Notes under the pieces: model-generated | The model's input: the letters and a program-made list of their open reading frames with translations, nothing else | The model's database searches: none | Told to the model about the DNA's origin: nothing | Assembly (NCBI GenBank): GCA_030428385.1 | Contig: JAUIDY010000020.1 | Coordinates: 1-63,631 of the forward strand | Reading direction: 5' to 3' | DNA: 63,631 nucleotides | Source of the DNA: Rhodothermia bacterium | GTDB taxonomy: Bacteria > Bacteroidota > Rhodothermia > Rhodothermales > JAAAOL01 | Made by a program: the position numbers and the translations under genes | Shown: positions 48,229-57,690 of the stretch, in pieces | How the letters are laid out: the number at the start of each line of letters is the position of its first letter | Numbering within the stretch: position 1 is the first letter of the stretch

Positions 48229-48672
48229 AACGCGAGTGGACGTTAAGCAGTGAACAGATAGACCTGGGCGGGCTCAATGTACTTCATGCTACCCAACCGC
48301 GAGACCGCCATGGTTGAATTTAGAATAAAAAGACCCGTCTCAAAACGCTAGTTGTTGGCAAGGGGGTGACTACCAACGTCTTGAGTGCCCTTAATTAATT
48401 AAGCAACCACGATCCAAGGATACAAACAAGAGGGGTATCGGATTGCCAAGCAGGAGGCTACGGCATTCTTGGTTCAAACACTGTGAATAAACGTGGACTT
48501 CATAAGTTAAGAAGGAAGAGAGAGAGCGGTTTGGAAAAAAAGAGACCGAAGACGCAGTCTTGCCCCCGTATATCCACAGACTCGGATAAATCGGTTTGAT
48601 GCGGGTAGTAGAGAGAAAAGGAGTATCTTGGTATGCGTCTAGGAGCGTTTTTGCGAACACGACACCTGCTAC
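48229..48672. other. Divergent spacer upstream of the act operon
   Basis: This 444-bp AT-richer region should hold the promoter of the whole respiratory cluster and that of the plus-strand gene at 48673. I found no convincing promoter box, repeat or RNA. A 106-residue minus-strand frame (48391-48711) has no protein-like features. Confidence 0.5.
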
Positions 48673-49356
48673 ATGCACCACATGGAAGTTGACATGCCGG
48701 ATCCCCATCATGAAAAACTGCGGTGGAAGCCGCTGCTGCTGGAGGCCTTCTTTGTGGTCCTGGGGGTGGTACTAGCCCTGGCGGCCAACGAGTGGCGCGA
48801 ACAGCACAACCAGCAGCAGCACGCCGTGGTGGCGCTGGAAAGCATCCGCAGCGAGTTGGCAGAAAACAAGCAGGCCATTGAGGCGGCGCTCACGTATCAC
48901 TATCACCTCATGGATACGCTGGGAAGCCTGGTGCAGCAGGCTGCATCAGCCGAAGTAAGCCCTTTTTCTTACCCCGATGGGCGCCTTTTTTCGCAAGGAT
49001 ACACGGCTCCCGCTACGTTGCTCTCTACGGCCTGGGATGCCGCCAACGCCACGGACGCGGTGACGAATATGGACTACGACGAGGTGCTGCTGCTCTCTCG
49101 GATTTATGAGGAACAGCGGCGTTATGAACAGCAGACGCAGGTGAGCGGGCAGTTGATTTATGAGAAGTTGTTCAAGGAAGGCCATGCCGGTATCCGCCGC
49201 AACTATGCCAACCTGCACTCCCTCATCTCGGCATTTTGGTATAGCGAATGCGAACTGCTGGCGAGCTATCAAGAGGTGCAGGGACAACTGGAGGGCGAAA
49301 ACGAGGCTAAGACCCAGGATTTGCCCGAAGGATGTCAGTACGTGTTGCGGCGTTGA
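48673..49356 (+). CDS. Membrane-anchored hypothetical protein
   Basis: This protein of up to 227 residues has one N-terminal membrane helix (LLLEAFFVVLGVVLALAANE) preceded by a basic stretch (EKLRWKP). It is followed by a helical soluble domain beginning WREQHNQQQHAVVALESIRS. This layout (KWKPLLLE...VLGVVLALAANEWRE) is common in uncharacterised proteins of marine bacteria. ATG codons at 48682 and 48694 are alternative starts. Function is unknown. Confidence 0.8.
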   Translation: MHHMEVDMPDPHHEKLRWKPLLLEAFFVVLGVVLALAANEWREQHNQQQHAVVALESIRSELAENKQAIEAALTYHYHLMDTLGSLVQQAASAEVSPFSYPDGRLFSQGYTAPATLLSTAWDAANATDAVTNMDYDEVLLLSRIYEEQRRYEQQTQVSGQLIYEKLFKEGHAGIRRNYANLHSLISAFWYSECELLASYQEVQGQLEGENEAKTQDLPEGCQYVLRR

Positions 49357-49471
49357 TGGGGCTTAAAGGCGCAACCGAAAGGGCCCGCGGACTTTTCCGG
49401 GTGAGCTATTTCAACCGGGAACAGCGCATGTTATAGAGAACCCCTTTTCCTGTTCTTGAGACATAGCAGTC

Positions 49472-50068
49472 ATGATTACCCTAGATCCGTTTTCCCAAGG
49501 CCGCATCCTCCAGGCCATGCCCCTCACCGACGCCGTCACGCGCAACGGCATCTGCGTCGCGCTGTGCGACTACTGGCTCGCCTTGATCAAAATGGACCCG
49601 AATGAGTCGCCGTCGAGCCGTTTGCAGCAGTTGGTGCAATATTTCCCACAGGCGATGAACCACCAGCGACAGTATTCGGTGGTGCGGGCGCAGCACGGGC
49701 GCAACGAAGGCCGACGCATGGTGGGCGGACAGGTGGGGCTCGACTATAACGAACAAACCACGCTCATGCGGGCGATGGTGGGCATGCGCGGCATCCGCGA
49801 AAAACTCGCCGCCGACATCAGCCGCATCGGCGCGGCGTCGACGTGGTCGCTGCGTTTTATGGGCGGAGGCGGTCATGCCATCGCGGGCTTCTGCGGCCTC
49901 TCGGGACAGCAGCCATATATGAAGATGCGCCTCCATGTCTTCGATCCCAATATCGGCGAATACACAGGCGAACTGCGCGAACTCGATACCATCCTGAACG
50001 ACCTGCTCACCCGCTTCCCGCTCTATCAGACCGTCACCGACGTGCACCGCACCAGCGAGGACAGCTAA
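49472..50068 (+). CDS. YopT-like (peptidase C58) putative cysteine protease
   Basis: This 198-residue protein has a plausible Cys-His-Asp triad in the order of the C58 family: Cys in TRNGICVALCDYWLALI (~residues 26-33), His in GGGGHAIAGFCGL (~135) and Asp in LHVFDPNIGEYTG (~155). YopT and AvrPphB relatives are effector proteases that cut host proteins, but related domains also occur in toxins of non-pathogens. No signal peptide and no secretion genes are near. The gene stands alone between a membrane protein and a palindromic element. Assignment rests on motif pattern only. Confidence 0.65.
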   Translation: MITLDPFSQGRILQAMPLTDAVTRNGICVALCDYWLALIKMDPNESPSSRLQQLVQYFPQAMNHQRQYSVVRAQHGRNEGRRMVGGQVGLDYNEQTTLMRAMVGMRGIREKLAADISRIGAASTWSLRFMGGGGHAIAGFCGLSGQQPYMKMRLHVFDPNIGEYTGELRELDTILNDLLTRFPLYQTVTDVHRTSEDS

Positions 50069-50099
50069 TACCACTTCCGAGGTGGTGAATTGGGTCAGG

Positions 50100-50170
50100 T
50101 GTCATGCTGAACTTGTTTCAGCATCTCTTTTTTCTAAGTGCTGAGATCCCGAACCAAGTTCGGGATGACA
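50100..50170. repeat. TGTCATGCTGAACTTG...AAGTTCGGGATGACA palindrome
   Basis: The ends TGTCATGCTGAACTTGTTTC and GAACCAAGTTCGGGATGACA are imperfect inverted copies, each with its own small stem (GCTGAAcTTGTTTCAGC; CCCGAACCAAGTTCGGG). It lies between the C58-like gene and the end of the GH3 gene and might double as a terminator. Confidence 0.75.
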
Positions 50171-50214
50171 TTTCTCTCATGCTTTAAATCTTCAAACCCA
50201 AACCTGAACCGACT

Positions 50215-52578
50215 CTAAGGAGTGGGCGCAGCCGCCGGGCGATACCGCTCGGTGCGTTCGTCGGAAATGACACCGTTCCAGTTCATGCCAAAGGCGAAGT
50301 CGTACGTGTTGCCCTCGGAGTCGACGTAGCTTTCCATGTCGTGCGGCAGGTCTTCGAACTGCTGCTCCACGGTTTCCATGTTCGCAGGCAGTTGCAGTGG
50401 AAGAAGCCCCGATGGTTCTTGCACCCCGGTCAGAAGGTCAAACAGCGCCTGGTCTTGCACATCAAAATGGGCCAGCAGCGCATCGGCCTGGCCTTCAAAC
50501 TCGGCCATAACGGTGGGATTGGACACCGCGAGCAGCACGATGACCGGTTTGCCCTGCATCTGGGCGTAGGCATCGCGCACCATGTCGAGGTCGCTGATGT
50601 TGGACGCCGTCACGCTTTTGCCGCGGTAGGTGCGGTTGGTGAAGTCTTCCAGCGGGTCGCCCCCGGCGAGGCTTATCTCACGGGCGTTGGTGGCGGTGTA
50701 AGTTCCATATTGCAGGCTGATGGGCACATAACCATTTCCGCCCGCTTCGGCATCGGCCCGCCGGTAGCCACCGCCGGAGTCGGGGCTTTCGATGAAGACC
50801 AGCGCGATGTCGGCCTCGGCAGGATTGTCGGTCACGTCCACGTAATTCTCTGCCACCTCCAGGCTGACCGGATAGCCTTCTGATTCCGGAATCGGCATGC
50901 CGAGGAAGTTGGTGCTGGCGGGGCGGTAGCGCTTGGGAATGTAGGCGGTGAGGCTGTCGGCGAGCGGGAGCACTCCGTTTTTGTTTTTTAGCATCACCAC
51001 GGAGGCCAGTTGGGCTTCGTAGCCCGCGGTCATATGCTCGGGATTGCCCACGAGCGCATCAGAGGCGTCTACGTCGAGGTACGGGTTTTCGAAGAGCCCC
51101 ACGCGGAAGATGTTTTTCAGGAGGCGGACGGCGGATTCCTCAAAGCGGGCGCGCATCCATTCCTCGCCGTGTTCTTCCACGCCCATCTGGTAGGCCTCAA
51201 TGACGGGTCCGGCTTCGTTGTTGCCGCCAAACTGGTCGCCGCCCGCCATCAGCACTTTGTAATGCCGCTCGGCGATGGTGAGGTGTTCCACACCCCACGG
51301 CTTGCCCGTGAGGAAGACATCGATGGCGGTCTCATCGCCTGTCACCAGCCAGTCGGTGCAGATCACGCCGTCGTAGCCGTAGGTGCCGCGCAAGAGGTCG
51401 TTGATGAGGTAGGCGTTATATGCGTTCGCCACATTTTCTCCATTCACGGGGTCCTGGTCGACGGAGACGGTGTAGTAAGGCATCACCGCCGAGGCCATGC
51501 CGGTGCCGCCTTCCAGCGCAAACGCACCCTGCGTGAAGGGCAGCAGGTGTTGGTCGAACCCACCGCCGGGGTAGACGGCATATTTGCCATAGCCGTAATG
51601 CGCGTCGCGGCCGCCTTCGCCAGCGCCGCCGCCAGGCCAGTGTTTCACCATTGCATTCACGCTTTCATACCCCCAGCCACCGTCGATTTCGGCGCTGCCC
51701 GCCGAGGACTGGAAGCCGTCCACGTACGCCCGGGCCATGTCAGTCGACAGGCCGGGGTCGGGGCCGAAGGTGCCACTGAATCGGTACCAGCGCGGGTCGG
51801 TGGCGATGTCGATCTGGGGCGACAGCGCCGTGGTGATGCCCAGCGCGCGGTATTCCTGCGAGGCGATGGTGCCAAACCGTTGTACCAGATCGGGGTCGAA
51901 CGTGGCCGCGAGGCCCAGCGAGCCGGGCCACATCGAGATGTCGCCGCCTGCTCCGGCGTTGTATTCGGCGTCGGCGACGGTGCCGTGGCGCGGATCGGAG
52001 CTGTTGTTGGCCGGAATGCCAAAGCCAATGCCCTCCACCAATGCCTGTACGTTGTTATTCCACTGCGCCGCCACCGCCGGGCTCTCGACGCTGGTGATCA
52101 GGACGTGCCGCAGGTTGTCATCGGTGAGGAATTGCACCTGCCCGTCCGAAAGGTCCCAGGCGTTGGCCCCGCTCTCGGCGAAGGACTGCCCGCCGTAGGT
52201 GTCGGCGAACGGGCCACGTCCGCCGGCCGGAATGGACTGGTGGCGGCTGTAGAGCATCAGCCCGGCGATTTCTTCGACGGACATTTTGGACGCAAGGTCG
52301 CGGGCCCGTGCATCTGCCGACAACCGCCAGTCCTCGTACGGATCCAGCGTGCCGTTTTTGTTGAGGTCCTTAAAACCAAACCCGCCATCGGTCAAGATTT
52401 GCACGCCCGAACTGGTGGCATAGCCGAGGGTCGGGCCGCCGAGGTTCGTGACGGTTTTGATTGGTCCGTCGCCCGTCTCGCTCCACTTGATCGTTTCCTC
52501 ACATCCCAGCAGTGGAACGATCAGAAAAAGGACGAGCAGGGACAGGAAAGGGGTGCGGTGATGGAGGTGAGGAGTCAT
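50215..52578 (-). CDS. Glycoside hydrolase family 3 lipoprotein (beta-glucosidase-like)
   Basis: This 787-residue exported enzyme has a lipobox (LFLIVPLLGCEE). The GH3 N-terminal barrel contains MSVEEIAGLMLYSRHQ, NNSSDPRHGT and VKHWPGGGAGEGGRDAHYGY, and the nucleophile Asp is probably that in YDGVICTDWLVTGD (~residue 405). The C-terminal alpha/beta sandwich includes LASVVMLKNKNGVLPL and ALVFIESPDSGGGYRRADAE. A C-terminal FN3 domain is absent or very short. It releases terminal beta-linked sugars at the cell surface; the exact linkage cannot be read from sequence. The start at 52578 places the signal peptide directly after the ATG. Confidence 0.93.
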   Translation of the reverse strand: MTPHLHHRTPFLSLLVLFLIVPLLGCEETIKWSETGDGPIKTVTNLGGPTLGYATSSGVQILTDGGFGFKDLNKNGTLDPYEDWRLSADARARDLASKMSVEEIAGLMLYSRHQSIPAGGRGPFADTYGGQSFAESGANAWDLSDGQVQFLTDDNLRHVLITSVESPAVAAQWNNNVQALVEGIGFGIPANNSSDPRHGTVADAEYNAGAGGDISMWPGSLGLAATFDPDLVQRFGTIASQEYRALGITTALSPQIDIATDPRWYRFSGTFGPDPGLSTDMARAYVDGFQSSAGSAEIDGGWGYESVNAMVKHWPGGGAGEGGRDAHYGYGKYAVYPGGGFDQHLLPFTQGAFALEGGTGMASAVMPYYTVSVDQDPVNGENVANAYNAYLINDLLRGTYGYDGVICTDWLVTGDETAIDVFLTGKPWGVEHLTIAERHYKVLMAGGDQFGGNNEAGPVIEAYQMGVEEHGEEWMRARFEESAVRLLKNIFRVGLFENPYLDVDASDALVGNPEHMTAGYEAQLASVVMLKNKNGVLPLADSLTAYIPKRYRPASTNFLGMPIPESEGYPVSLEVAENYVDVTDNPAEADIALVFIESPDSGGGYRRADAEAGGNGYVPISLQYGTYTATNAREISLAGGDPLEDFTNRTYRGKSVTASNISDLDMVRDAYAQMQGKPVIVLLAVSNPTVMAEFEGQADALLAHFDVQDQALFDLLTGVQEPSGLLPLQLPANMETVEQQFEDLPHDMESYVDSEGNTYDFAFGMNWNGVISDERTERYRPAAAPTP

Positions 52579-52784
52579 GGTGGTGACGGGTTGGATGAAG
52601 GACACCGACAGGCTTTTTATAGTAGACGGCGCGCGATTGATTTTCCACTTTTTTGTGATGAGTCCTCTGAGAAACCGTTTGAATTTCAGCATCGTGCGAT
52701 CAAATTGCCCGCGTGGACGGGTGTCGTTTCGCAGGTGGAAACCTTGTATGTTGCAAGGTACCCTCTTCATCATGCGGAAGCGCC

Positions 52785-53999
52785 ATGGCCGCCCGCGTTT
52801 ATCTCTTGTTTCAAAAGGTACGACAGCTTTTTCGCCTGGGTGTGGAACTGCTATGCAATGCCATTGGACTGTTTCGATTCAGGAGAAAACACGAGGTGGG
52901 GAAAAAATGCCTTGCCCTTCAGGCATACGCGCTTCATCTGGCGCAACTCTTTGCGCCCGTGGTGCGCCAGTTGCAGCATGAAGACATCGAGGTGTCATTT
53001 ATTGTGTTGCGGCATCCGCAGTATGACGCCCGTGCGAGAAAAGAACTCCGGGCGTATGCCCGCGATGGGCTGGGCATTGCAGCGGGAAATATTAAAACGT
53101 ATGATCAGACGATCTGGGACAACTACGATTTGATCCTTTATAACGATGTGTATGCCCGCTTTCCTTTGCGGAAGACCGCCCGATGGATGCTCATGCACGG
53201 CGTCGGCATTTCACCTCGCATGGTGACCCCCTCGCCGCTTCGCAAAACGGTATTCGATTTCGACCAATTCCTGGTTACGGGGTCGTTTGATGCGCAGGTC
53301 GTTCGTGCTTGCGGCAAACAAGGGGGCCATCAGGTCGATCCGTTGGTTGTGGGGCTACCCTTTTTGGATCGGTTGGCCGATCCGGGCGTGTCGCGGGAGC
53401 AATACTTAAAGCGGCTGTTGCTAGACGTGCAGAAAAAAACTGTTTTGTTTGCCCCCCATTGGGGACGGCAAGACCTGTTAAAAAAGTATGTCGCTTCGTG
53501 TGTTTCGCTGCTTCAAGAAACGGGATACAATGTAATTGTGAAGCTTCACGCCTGCTCCTTTAACCGCGATCAGGCCCACGGCGTCGATTGGCGGCGACAG
53601 CTTCGGCAACATCCGGGCCTTGCGGTAGATAACGATGTGGATGACATTCCCGCGCTTAAACATGCCGATGTGCTGATCACCGATTTTTCTTCCCGGGCGT
53701 TTATTTTTATGCAACTCAACAAGCCCGTCCTCTTGTTTGCCCAGCGCCCCTTTGTGGCGTCGCTGCACGAGGAGCGCGCCCGCCTGATGCGGCGCGGCGC
53801 GCAGGTAGCGGAGACCCTTGAGGCCTTGCCTGCATTGATCAGGCAGGCGCTTCAAAACCCCGGCTTGTTGCGAGCGGCGCGCCGGCAGGTCGCCGAAGCC
53901 TGTTTCTCCAACGTCGGCAGCGCCGCTGCGGCCGTAGGGGCCTTGGTCGAAAATGAACTCGGCAGGGCGGTAGGGGAAACCGTTGCCACCTCCTCTTGA
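52785..53999 (+). CDS. CDP-glycerol glycerophosphotransferase-family protein
   Basis: This 404-residue protein has TagB/TagF-like features: an N-terminal domain with a membrane-associating start (VYLLFQKVRQLFRLGVELLC), HGVGISPR, then VLFAPHWG, VIVKLHA and DIPALKHADVLITDFSSRAF, which is the acceptor/CDP-glycerol site pattern (TDFSS). Enzymes of this family polymerise glycerol phosphate or modify surface glycans. In a Gram-negative, the product would be a capsule or lipopolysaccharide decoration. It is followed 26 bp later by a sulfotransferase on the same strand. Confidence 0.85.
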   Translation: MAARVYLLFQKVRQLFRLGVELLCNAIGLFRFRRKHEVGKKCLALQAYALHLAQLFAPVVRQLQHEDIEVSFIVLRHPQYDARARKELRAYARDGLGIAAGNIKTYDQTIWDNYDLILYNDVYARFPLRKTARWMLMHGVGISPRMVTPSPLRKTVFDFDQFLVTGSFDAQVVRACGKQGGHQVDPLVVGLPFLDRLADPGVSREQYLKRLLLDVQKKTVLFAPHWGRQDLLKKYVASCVSLLQETGYNVIVKLHACSFNRDQAHGVDWRRQLRQHPGLAVDNDVDDIPALKHADVLITDFSSRAFIFMQLNKPVLLFAQRPFVASLHEERARLMRRGAQVAETLEALPALIRQALQNPGLLRAARRQVAEACFSNVGSAAAAVGALVENELGRAVGETVATSS

Positions 54000-54025
54000 A
54001 TCATTGATCACGATAGAAACACCGC

Positions 54026-54937
54026 ATGAATCCACGCATGCCCAACTTTTTGATCCTCGGCGCGGCCAAGTCTGGGACCACGGCCCTGTGGTTTAGTTTG
54101 CGGCAGCATCCCGACATCTTTATGGGGCCGCGCAAAGAGCCGAATTTTTTTTGCGGGGATGAGATCCTGACGTACTGCAACGGACCGGGCGACTTTAAAT
54201 ACGACGTGCTTTCGCTAGAAGACTATCAGGCGCTGTATGCGGGGGCGACGCATGAAAAAGCACGCGGCGAAGCCTCGAACAGCAACCTGTATTTTTCTTC
54301 GTCGTGTGCGCGTATTCGCCAGTATGTGCCCGAGGCGAAGCTCATCGCCCTGTTGCGCCATCCTGCCGATCGCGCGTTCTCGGCCTACATGCACCTGCGG
54401 CGCGACGGGCGCGAGACGGTGGAAGACTTCGGTGAGGCGCTGGCGCTGGAAGCCGAGCGGGAAGCGTTATACTGGGCCCGCATGTGGCACCTTACCAAGG
54501 TGGGCCGCTACTACGAACAACTCAAGCCGTTTTTTGACACCTTCGACCATGCGCAGATCCGGGTGTATTTGTACGACGATTTCTCCGCTGATCCGCTGGC
54601 GGTGCTGCAAGACATCTTCCGCTTTCTGGAGGTGGATCCCACGTTTGAACCCACCATCAAGACGGGGATAAACCGTACCGGCGTGCCCAAGTATCCACGG
54701 GTAAACGCGTTGGTCGGGAAGGTGTTAGATCGTCCCAACCCGATCCGGTTTGTCTCCAGGAGGCTCTTCCCCGAAGTAACCCGCCACCGTGTTTCCCAAT
54801 ACCTGCGGGGCCGCAACCTGATACGCCCCCGTATTCCGCCCGACATTCGCCGCCACCTGACTGCCGAGTTCGAAGAAGAAATCCTGCATCTCCAAGACCT
54901 CATTGGGCGCGACCTCTCGGGCTGGCTGAAGACATAG
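54026..54937 (+). CDS. PAPS-dependent sulfotransferase
   Basis: This 303-residue protein has the 5'-phosphosulfate loop FLILGAAKSGTTALWFSL at residues 7-24 and the 3'-phosphate region LIALLRHPADRAFSAYMHL, both diagnostic of PAPS-using sulfotransferases of the Sulfotransfer_1/heparan type. KEPNFF is a conserved substrate-side motif. It probably forms an operon with the CDP-glycerol transferase, suggesting a sulfated surface polymer. Confidence 0.94.
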   Translation: MNPRMPNFLILGAAKSGTTALWFSLRQHPDIFMGPRKEPNFFCGDEILTYCNGPGDFKYDVLSLEDYQALYAGATHEKARGEASNSNLYFSSSCARIRQYVPEAKLIALLRHPADRAFSAYMHLRRDGRETVEDFGEALALEAEREALYWARMWHLTKVGRYYEQLKPFFDTFDHAQIRVYLYDDFSADPLAVLQDIFRFLEVDPTFEPTIKTGINRTGVPKYPRVNALVGKVLDRPNPIRFVSRRLFPEVTRHRVSQYLRGRNLIRPRIPPDIRRHLTAEFEEEILHLQDLIGRDLSGWLKT

Positions 54938-55248
54938 CGAGGTTTATGGCGGAAAAGCGGAAAGCAATCGCATAAGATTGTGCCACGTGTGTTATCTCCT
55001 GGCTGAAGTGCTGGGGGCGCTGTCGCTGCTCACGGATATGTCAGCGGGGCAGATGCCAGAGTTGGTCATTAAGGTTGAGGGCATCGCAGCGGATTGATAC
55101 CCGAGGCGTGGGGCCTCGCAGCGATGCCCTTTTGGTGAGGCCGGTTTGTGTTTGCCTCACCGAAAAGGACGCCGTAGCTTGCTATTTCCGTGCGTTAGCC
55201 CTTGCCTCTCACGCGGTTCTTGCCCCTGCCCCTGAATTCTCGCCGCCC
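54938..55248. other. Spacer with two stacked hairpins
   Basis: In this 311-bp gap GGGCATCGC (55079-55087) pairs with GCGATGCCC (55121-55129), immediately followed by CCTTTTGGTGAGGC, which pairs with GCCTCACCGAAAAGG (to about 55167). The first could be a terminator followed by TTTT. Nothing else is recognised; upstream in-frame codons of the next gene run through these hairpins and are not coding. Confidence 0.5.
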
Positions 55249-55668
55249 ATGACGGTACAGCACACCATTTACATCGAAGCGTCCCCGGATGTTGTTTGGG
55301 AGGTGACGGAAGACATTGAGCAATGGTCTGCCTGGACCCCCACGGTTACGTCCGTCACCCGCGTTGGGGAAGGAGCGTTCGGGGTGGGCAGCGTGGCTCG
55401 GATTAAGCAGCCCGGCCAGCCGGAAGCAGAATGGACCGTGACGGAGTTTGTGCCGAACGAACGGTTCGCGTGGGTCACCCGGCGACCCGGGATGCAGATG
55501 GCCGCGGCGCATGTGTTGACGCCAGAAGGGACCGGCACCATGAACCTGTTGCAGGTCGAGGTGACGGGCATCCTGGCGGTGCTTCTATGGCCGGTGCTTC
55601 GCGTGGCCGTACAACGCGCCTTGACTCAGGAAAACCAGGGACTAAAGGCCCGCTGCGAAGCCCGTTGA
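55249..55668 (+). CDS. SRPBCC-family (polyketide cyclase/START-like) protein
   Basis: This 139-residue protein begins VQHTIYIEASPDVVWEVTED and continues WSAWTPTVTSVTRVGEGAFG, SVARIKQPGQPEAEWTVTEF and ERFAWVTRRPGMQ, the helix-grip fold of SRPBCC proteins, which bind hydrophobic ligands. The role is unknown. The start at 55249 is the ATG before the first strand. Confidence 0.88.
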   Translation: MTVQHTIYIEASPDVVWEVTEDIEQWSAWTPTVTSVTRVGEGAFGVGSVARIKQPGQPEAEWTVTEFVPNERFAWVTRRPGMQMAAAHVLTPEGTGTMNLLQVEVTGILAVLLWPVLRVAVQRALTQENQGLKARCEAR

Positions 55669-55835
55669 TCGGCGAAAAAACCTGAGGGGACGGCTGTGCG
55701 CCCGATTCATTATTAGAAAAATTGGTTGATTGGGGATCCGAGCTTTTCCGAACGACCAATCTCCATGGCCGATAATTATTTTTGATAGCTGGTGGGCTTT
55801 AGGTCCGAAACCATTACCCCATACTCAATCTCCTC

Positions 55836-56141
55836 ATGCATATTCACACCGTGTACTTCTGGCTCCGCGAGGGCCTCTCCGACAATGAAAAAGAGCAGTT
55901 CAAGAATGGATTGCGTAGCCTGTTCGAGATTAAAACCGTGGTGACGGGTCGCTTTGGCGCGTCTATCCCCTCGCCGCGCGACGTGGTGGACGACTCCTTT
56001 AGTTTTAGCCTGCACCTCGACTTCGAGACCACGGCCGACCACGACGCCTACCAGATCGACCCGATTCACGTAGCGTTTGTGGACAACCACGCCGACAAGT
56101 GGACCCGCGTGGTGGTCTACGACTCCGAGGTTATGGTCTAG
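55836..56141 (+). CDS. Dabb (stress-responsive alpha/beta barrel) protein
   Basis: This 101-residue ferredoxin-like protein has MHIHTVYFWLREGLSDNEKE at the start and HLDFETTADHDAYQ followed by HVAFVDNHADKWTRV, the usual Dabb pattern (Hxx.FxL, then Y...P.H..F). Such proteins dimerise; function varies. Its end overlaps a GH13-like remnant on the other strand by about ten bases. Confidence 0.9.
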   Translation: MHIHTVYFWLREGLSDNEKEQFKNGLRSLFEIKTVVTGRFGASIPSPRDVVDDSFSFSLHLDFETTADHDAYQIDPIHVAFVDNHADKWTRVVVYDSEVMV

Positions 56142-56380
56142 CTGCGTCTCGCACCCACACCCGTGCGGTTTGTGGCGGCAGCGCCGTAGTGAGTGTGTCT
56201 GCGGCCACCTCGATGCCTTCGCCGACCGGATTGCTGATACATGCCCTGCTCCACTGGCATGGAGACGATCTGTGGCTGACCAGAGGTGTTAGAGACGATG
56301 AGCGCGGCGCTATCGTTGAGGGGGCGCTCGTACACCAACAAGTCCCGCGCGTCGTCGGTGATGCGCTCCTGCGTTACTAA
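56131..56380 (-). pseudogene. Frameshifted C-terminal remnant of a glycoside hydrolase (GH13-like)
   Basis: On the minus strand one frame reads DLLVYERPLNDSAALIVSNT, then SGQPQIVSMPVE. After a frameshift near 56205-56240 the next frame reads NPVGEGIEVAADTLTTALPP, then QTARVWV. This resembles the C-terminal beta domain of alpha-amylase-type enzymes (LVYxRxxND, LVxLNxSxxPQxVxLP, then LPPxTAxVW). The N-terminal catalytic part is missing; the mocA-like gene ends at 56382 where it should begin. Confidence 0.55.
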
Positions 56381-56381
56381 G

Positions 56382-56984
56382 CTAAGCAAGTCTCCTGAGT
56401 AGGCGTTGGTAGGCGTCGTCGGTGTCCATGTCGTGCAAGATGTGGTCGCTTGGCATGGGCACGCGGATGACGGCGCTGGGGTTTTGACGGATCAGGGCTT
56501 TGGCACCGCGTGGGCCTTCCAACTGAAGCAGGGCCTCGCGGTAGGCTGCGGCAAAAATTACGGGGTTGCCCGTCGTGTTCTCGAATGTGGGGACGACGAT
56601 GGGCGCAGGGTGCGAAGCGGGCGCGTGCTCAAAGGCGTCGATCAAGCGGTTGTAGTCGCTCGTTTCGAGCAGGGGCATGTCGGCCAGCACCATCATCAGC
56701 GCGCGTGCGTTGGTTGGGACCGCCCGAACGCCCGCCTGAATGGTGGTTGCCATGCCTTCCGCATGCCGAAGGTTGTGCACCATCTCGATCTCCAACCCCG
56801 CCAATGCCATTTTCACGGCGTGATGTTCGTGGCCGAGTACCACCAGGGTTTTACCCACGTTGGAAGCGTGAACCCGCGCCACCACATGCCGGATGAGGAC
56901 GTGGTCGCCCACGGGGAGCAGCAGCTTGTTGCGTGCACCCATGCGTTGCGACGAACCGGCGGCTAGGACAAGGGCAGCAATCAT
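56382..56984 (-). CDS. MocA/MobA-like nucleotidyltransferase (molybdenum cofactor cytidylyltransferase)
   Basis: This 200-residue protein has the NTP-binding start ALVLAAGSSQRMGARNKLLL, GMATTIQAGV, and MVLADMPLLET with the metal-binding Asp. GNPVIF and GAKALI are typical of MocA-type enzymes, which make the molybdopterin cytosine dinucleotide used by xanthine oxidase-family enzymes. It is divergent from the 2Fe-2S/IorB genes and close to xdhC, which fits this role. Confidence 0.9.
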   Translation of the reverse strand: MIAALVLAAGSSQRMGARNKLLLPVGDHVLIRHVVARVHASNVGKTLVVLGHEHHAVKMALAGLEIEMVHNLRHAEGMATTIQAGVRAVPTNARALMMVLADMPLLETSDYNRLIDAFEHAPASHPAPIVVPTFENTTGNPVIFAAAYREALLQLEGPRGAKALIRQNPSAVIRVPMPSDHILHDMDTDDAYQRLLRRLA

Positions 56985-57181
56985 GCGTAGACGGCAGGCG
57001 GTGAAAGCGCGATTTCGTCACCAAAATCGGATGCAATGCCCAAAAACAAAAGGACTACGAGAATTAAAATGGCAGATCAGATAAAAAACGCGGCTTGATT
57101 TTATGATCGCGTTTCGGCGTAATTGAGGGCCTTACCGCCACATTTCCTCTGCTTCCTCCCATCAGATTTCAGCCTTTTGTT
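56985..57181. promoter_or_regulatory. Divergent promoter region, related to the region at 63380-63542
   Basis: This 197-bp AT-rich region contains CTTGATTTTATGATCGCGTT and TTACCGCCACATTTCCTCTG before the gene start. Similar words in the same order (CTTGATTTTCTCGACG, then TATCCGCCACCATTCCTTCG) precede the second copy of the 2Fe-2S gene at the window end, so both may share a regulator or descend from one duplication. Confidence 0.5.
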
Positions 57182-57640
<459 letters not shown>

Positions 57641-57690
57641 TAAGCGCGGCACCCATTGAGATCATGGATTTCATTTAAACGAGGACCATT

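Noticed and set aside
48391..48711. 106-residue minus-strand frame upstream of the act operon
   Set aside because: No family pattern, overlaps the start of the plus-strand membrane protein gene, and sits where the operon promoter is expected.
55075..55248. N-terminal extension of the SRPBCC gene
   Set aside because: The extra codons run through two hairpins and are unlike the family; the ATG at 55249 fits the domain start.
56010..57180. Search for tRNA or other small RNA genes in the spacers of the window
   Set aside because: No cloverleaf, CCA end or known riboswitch core could be recognised in this or other spacers by eye; a covariance-model scan would be needed to exclude them fully.
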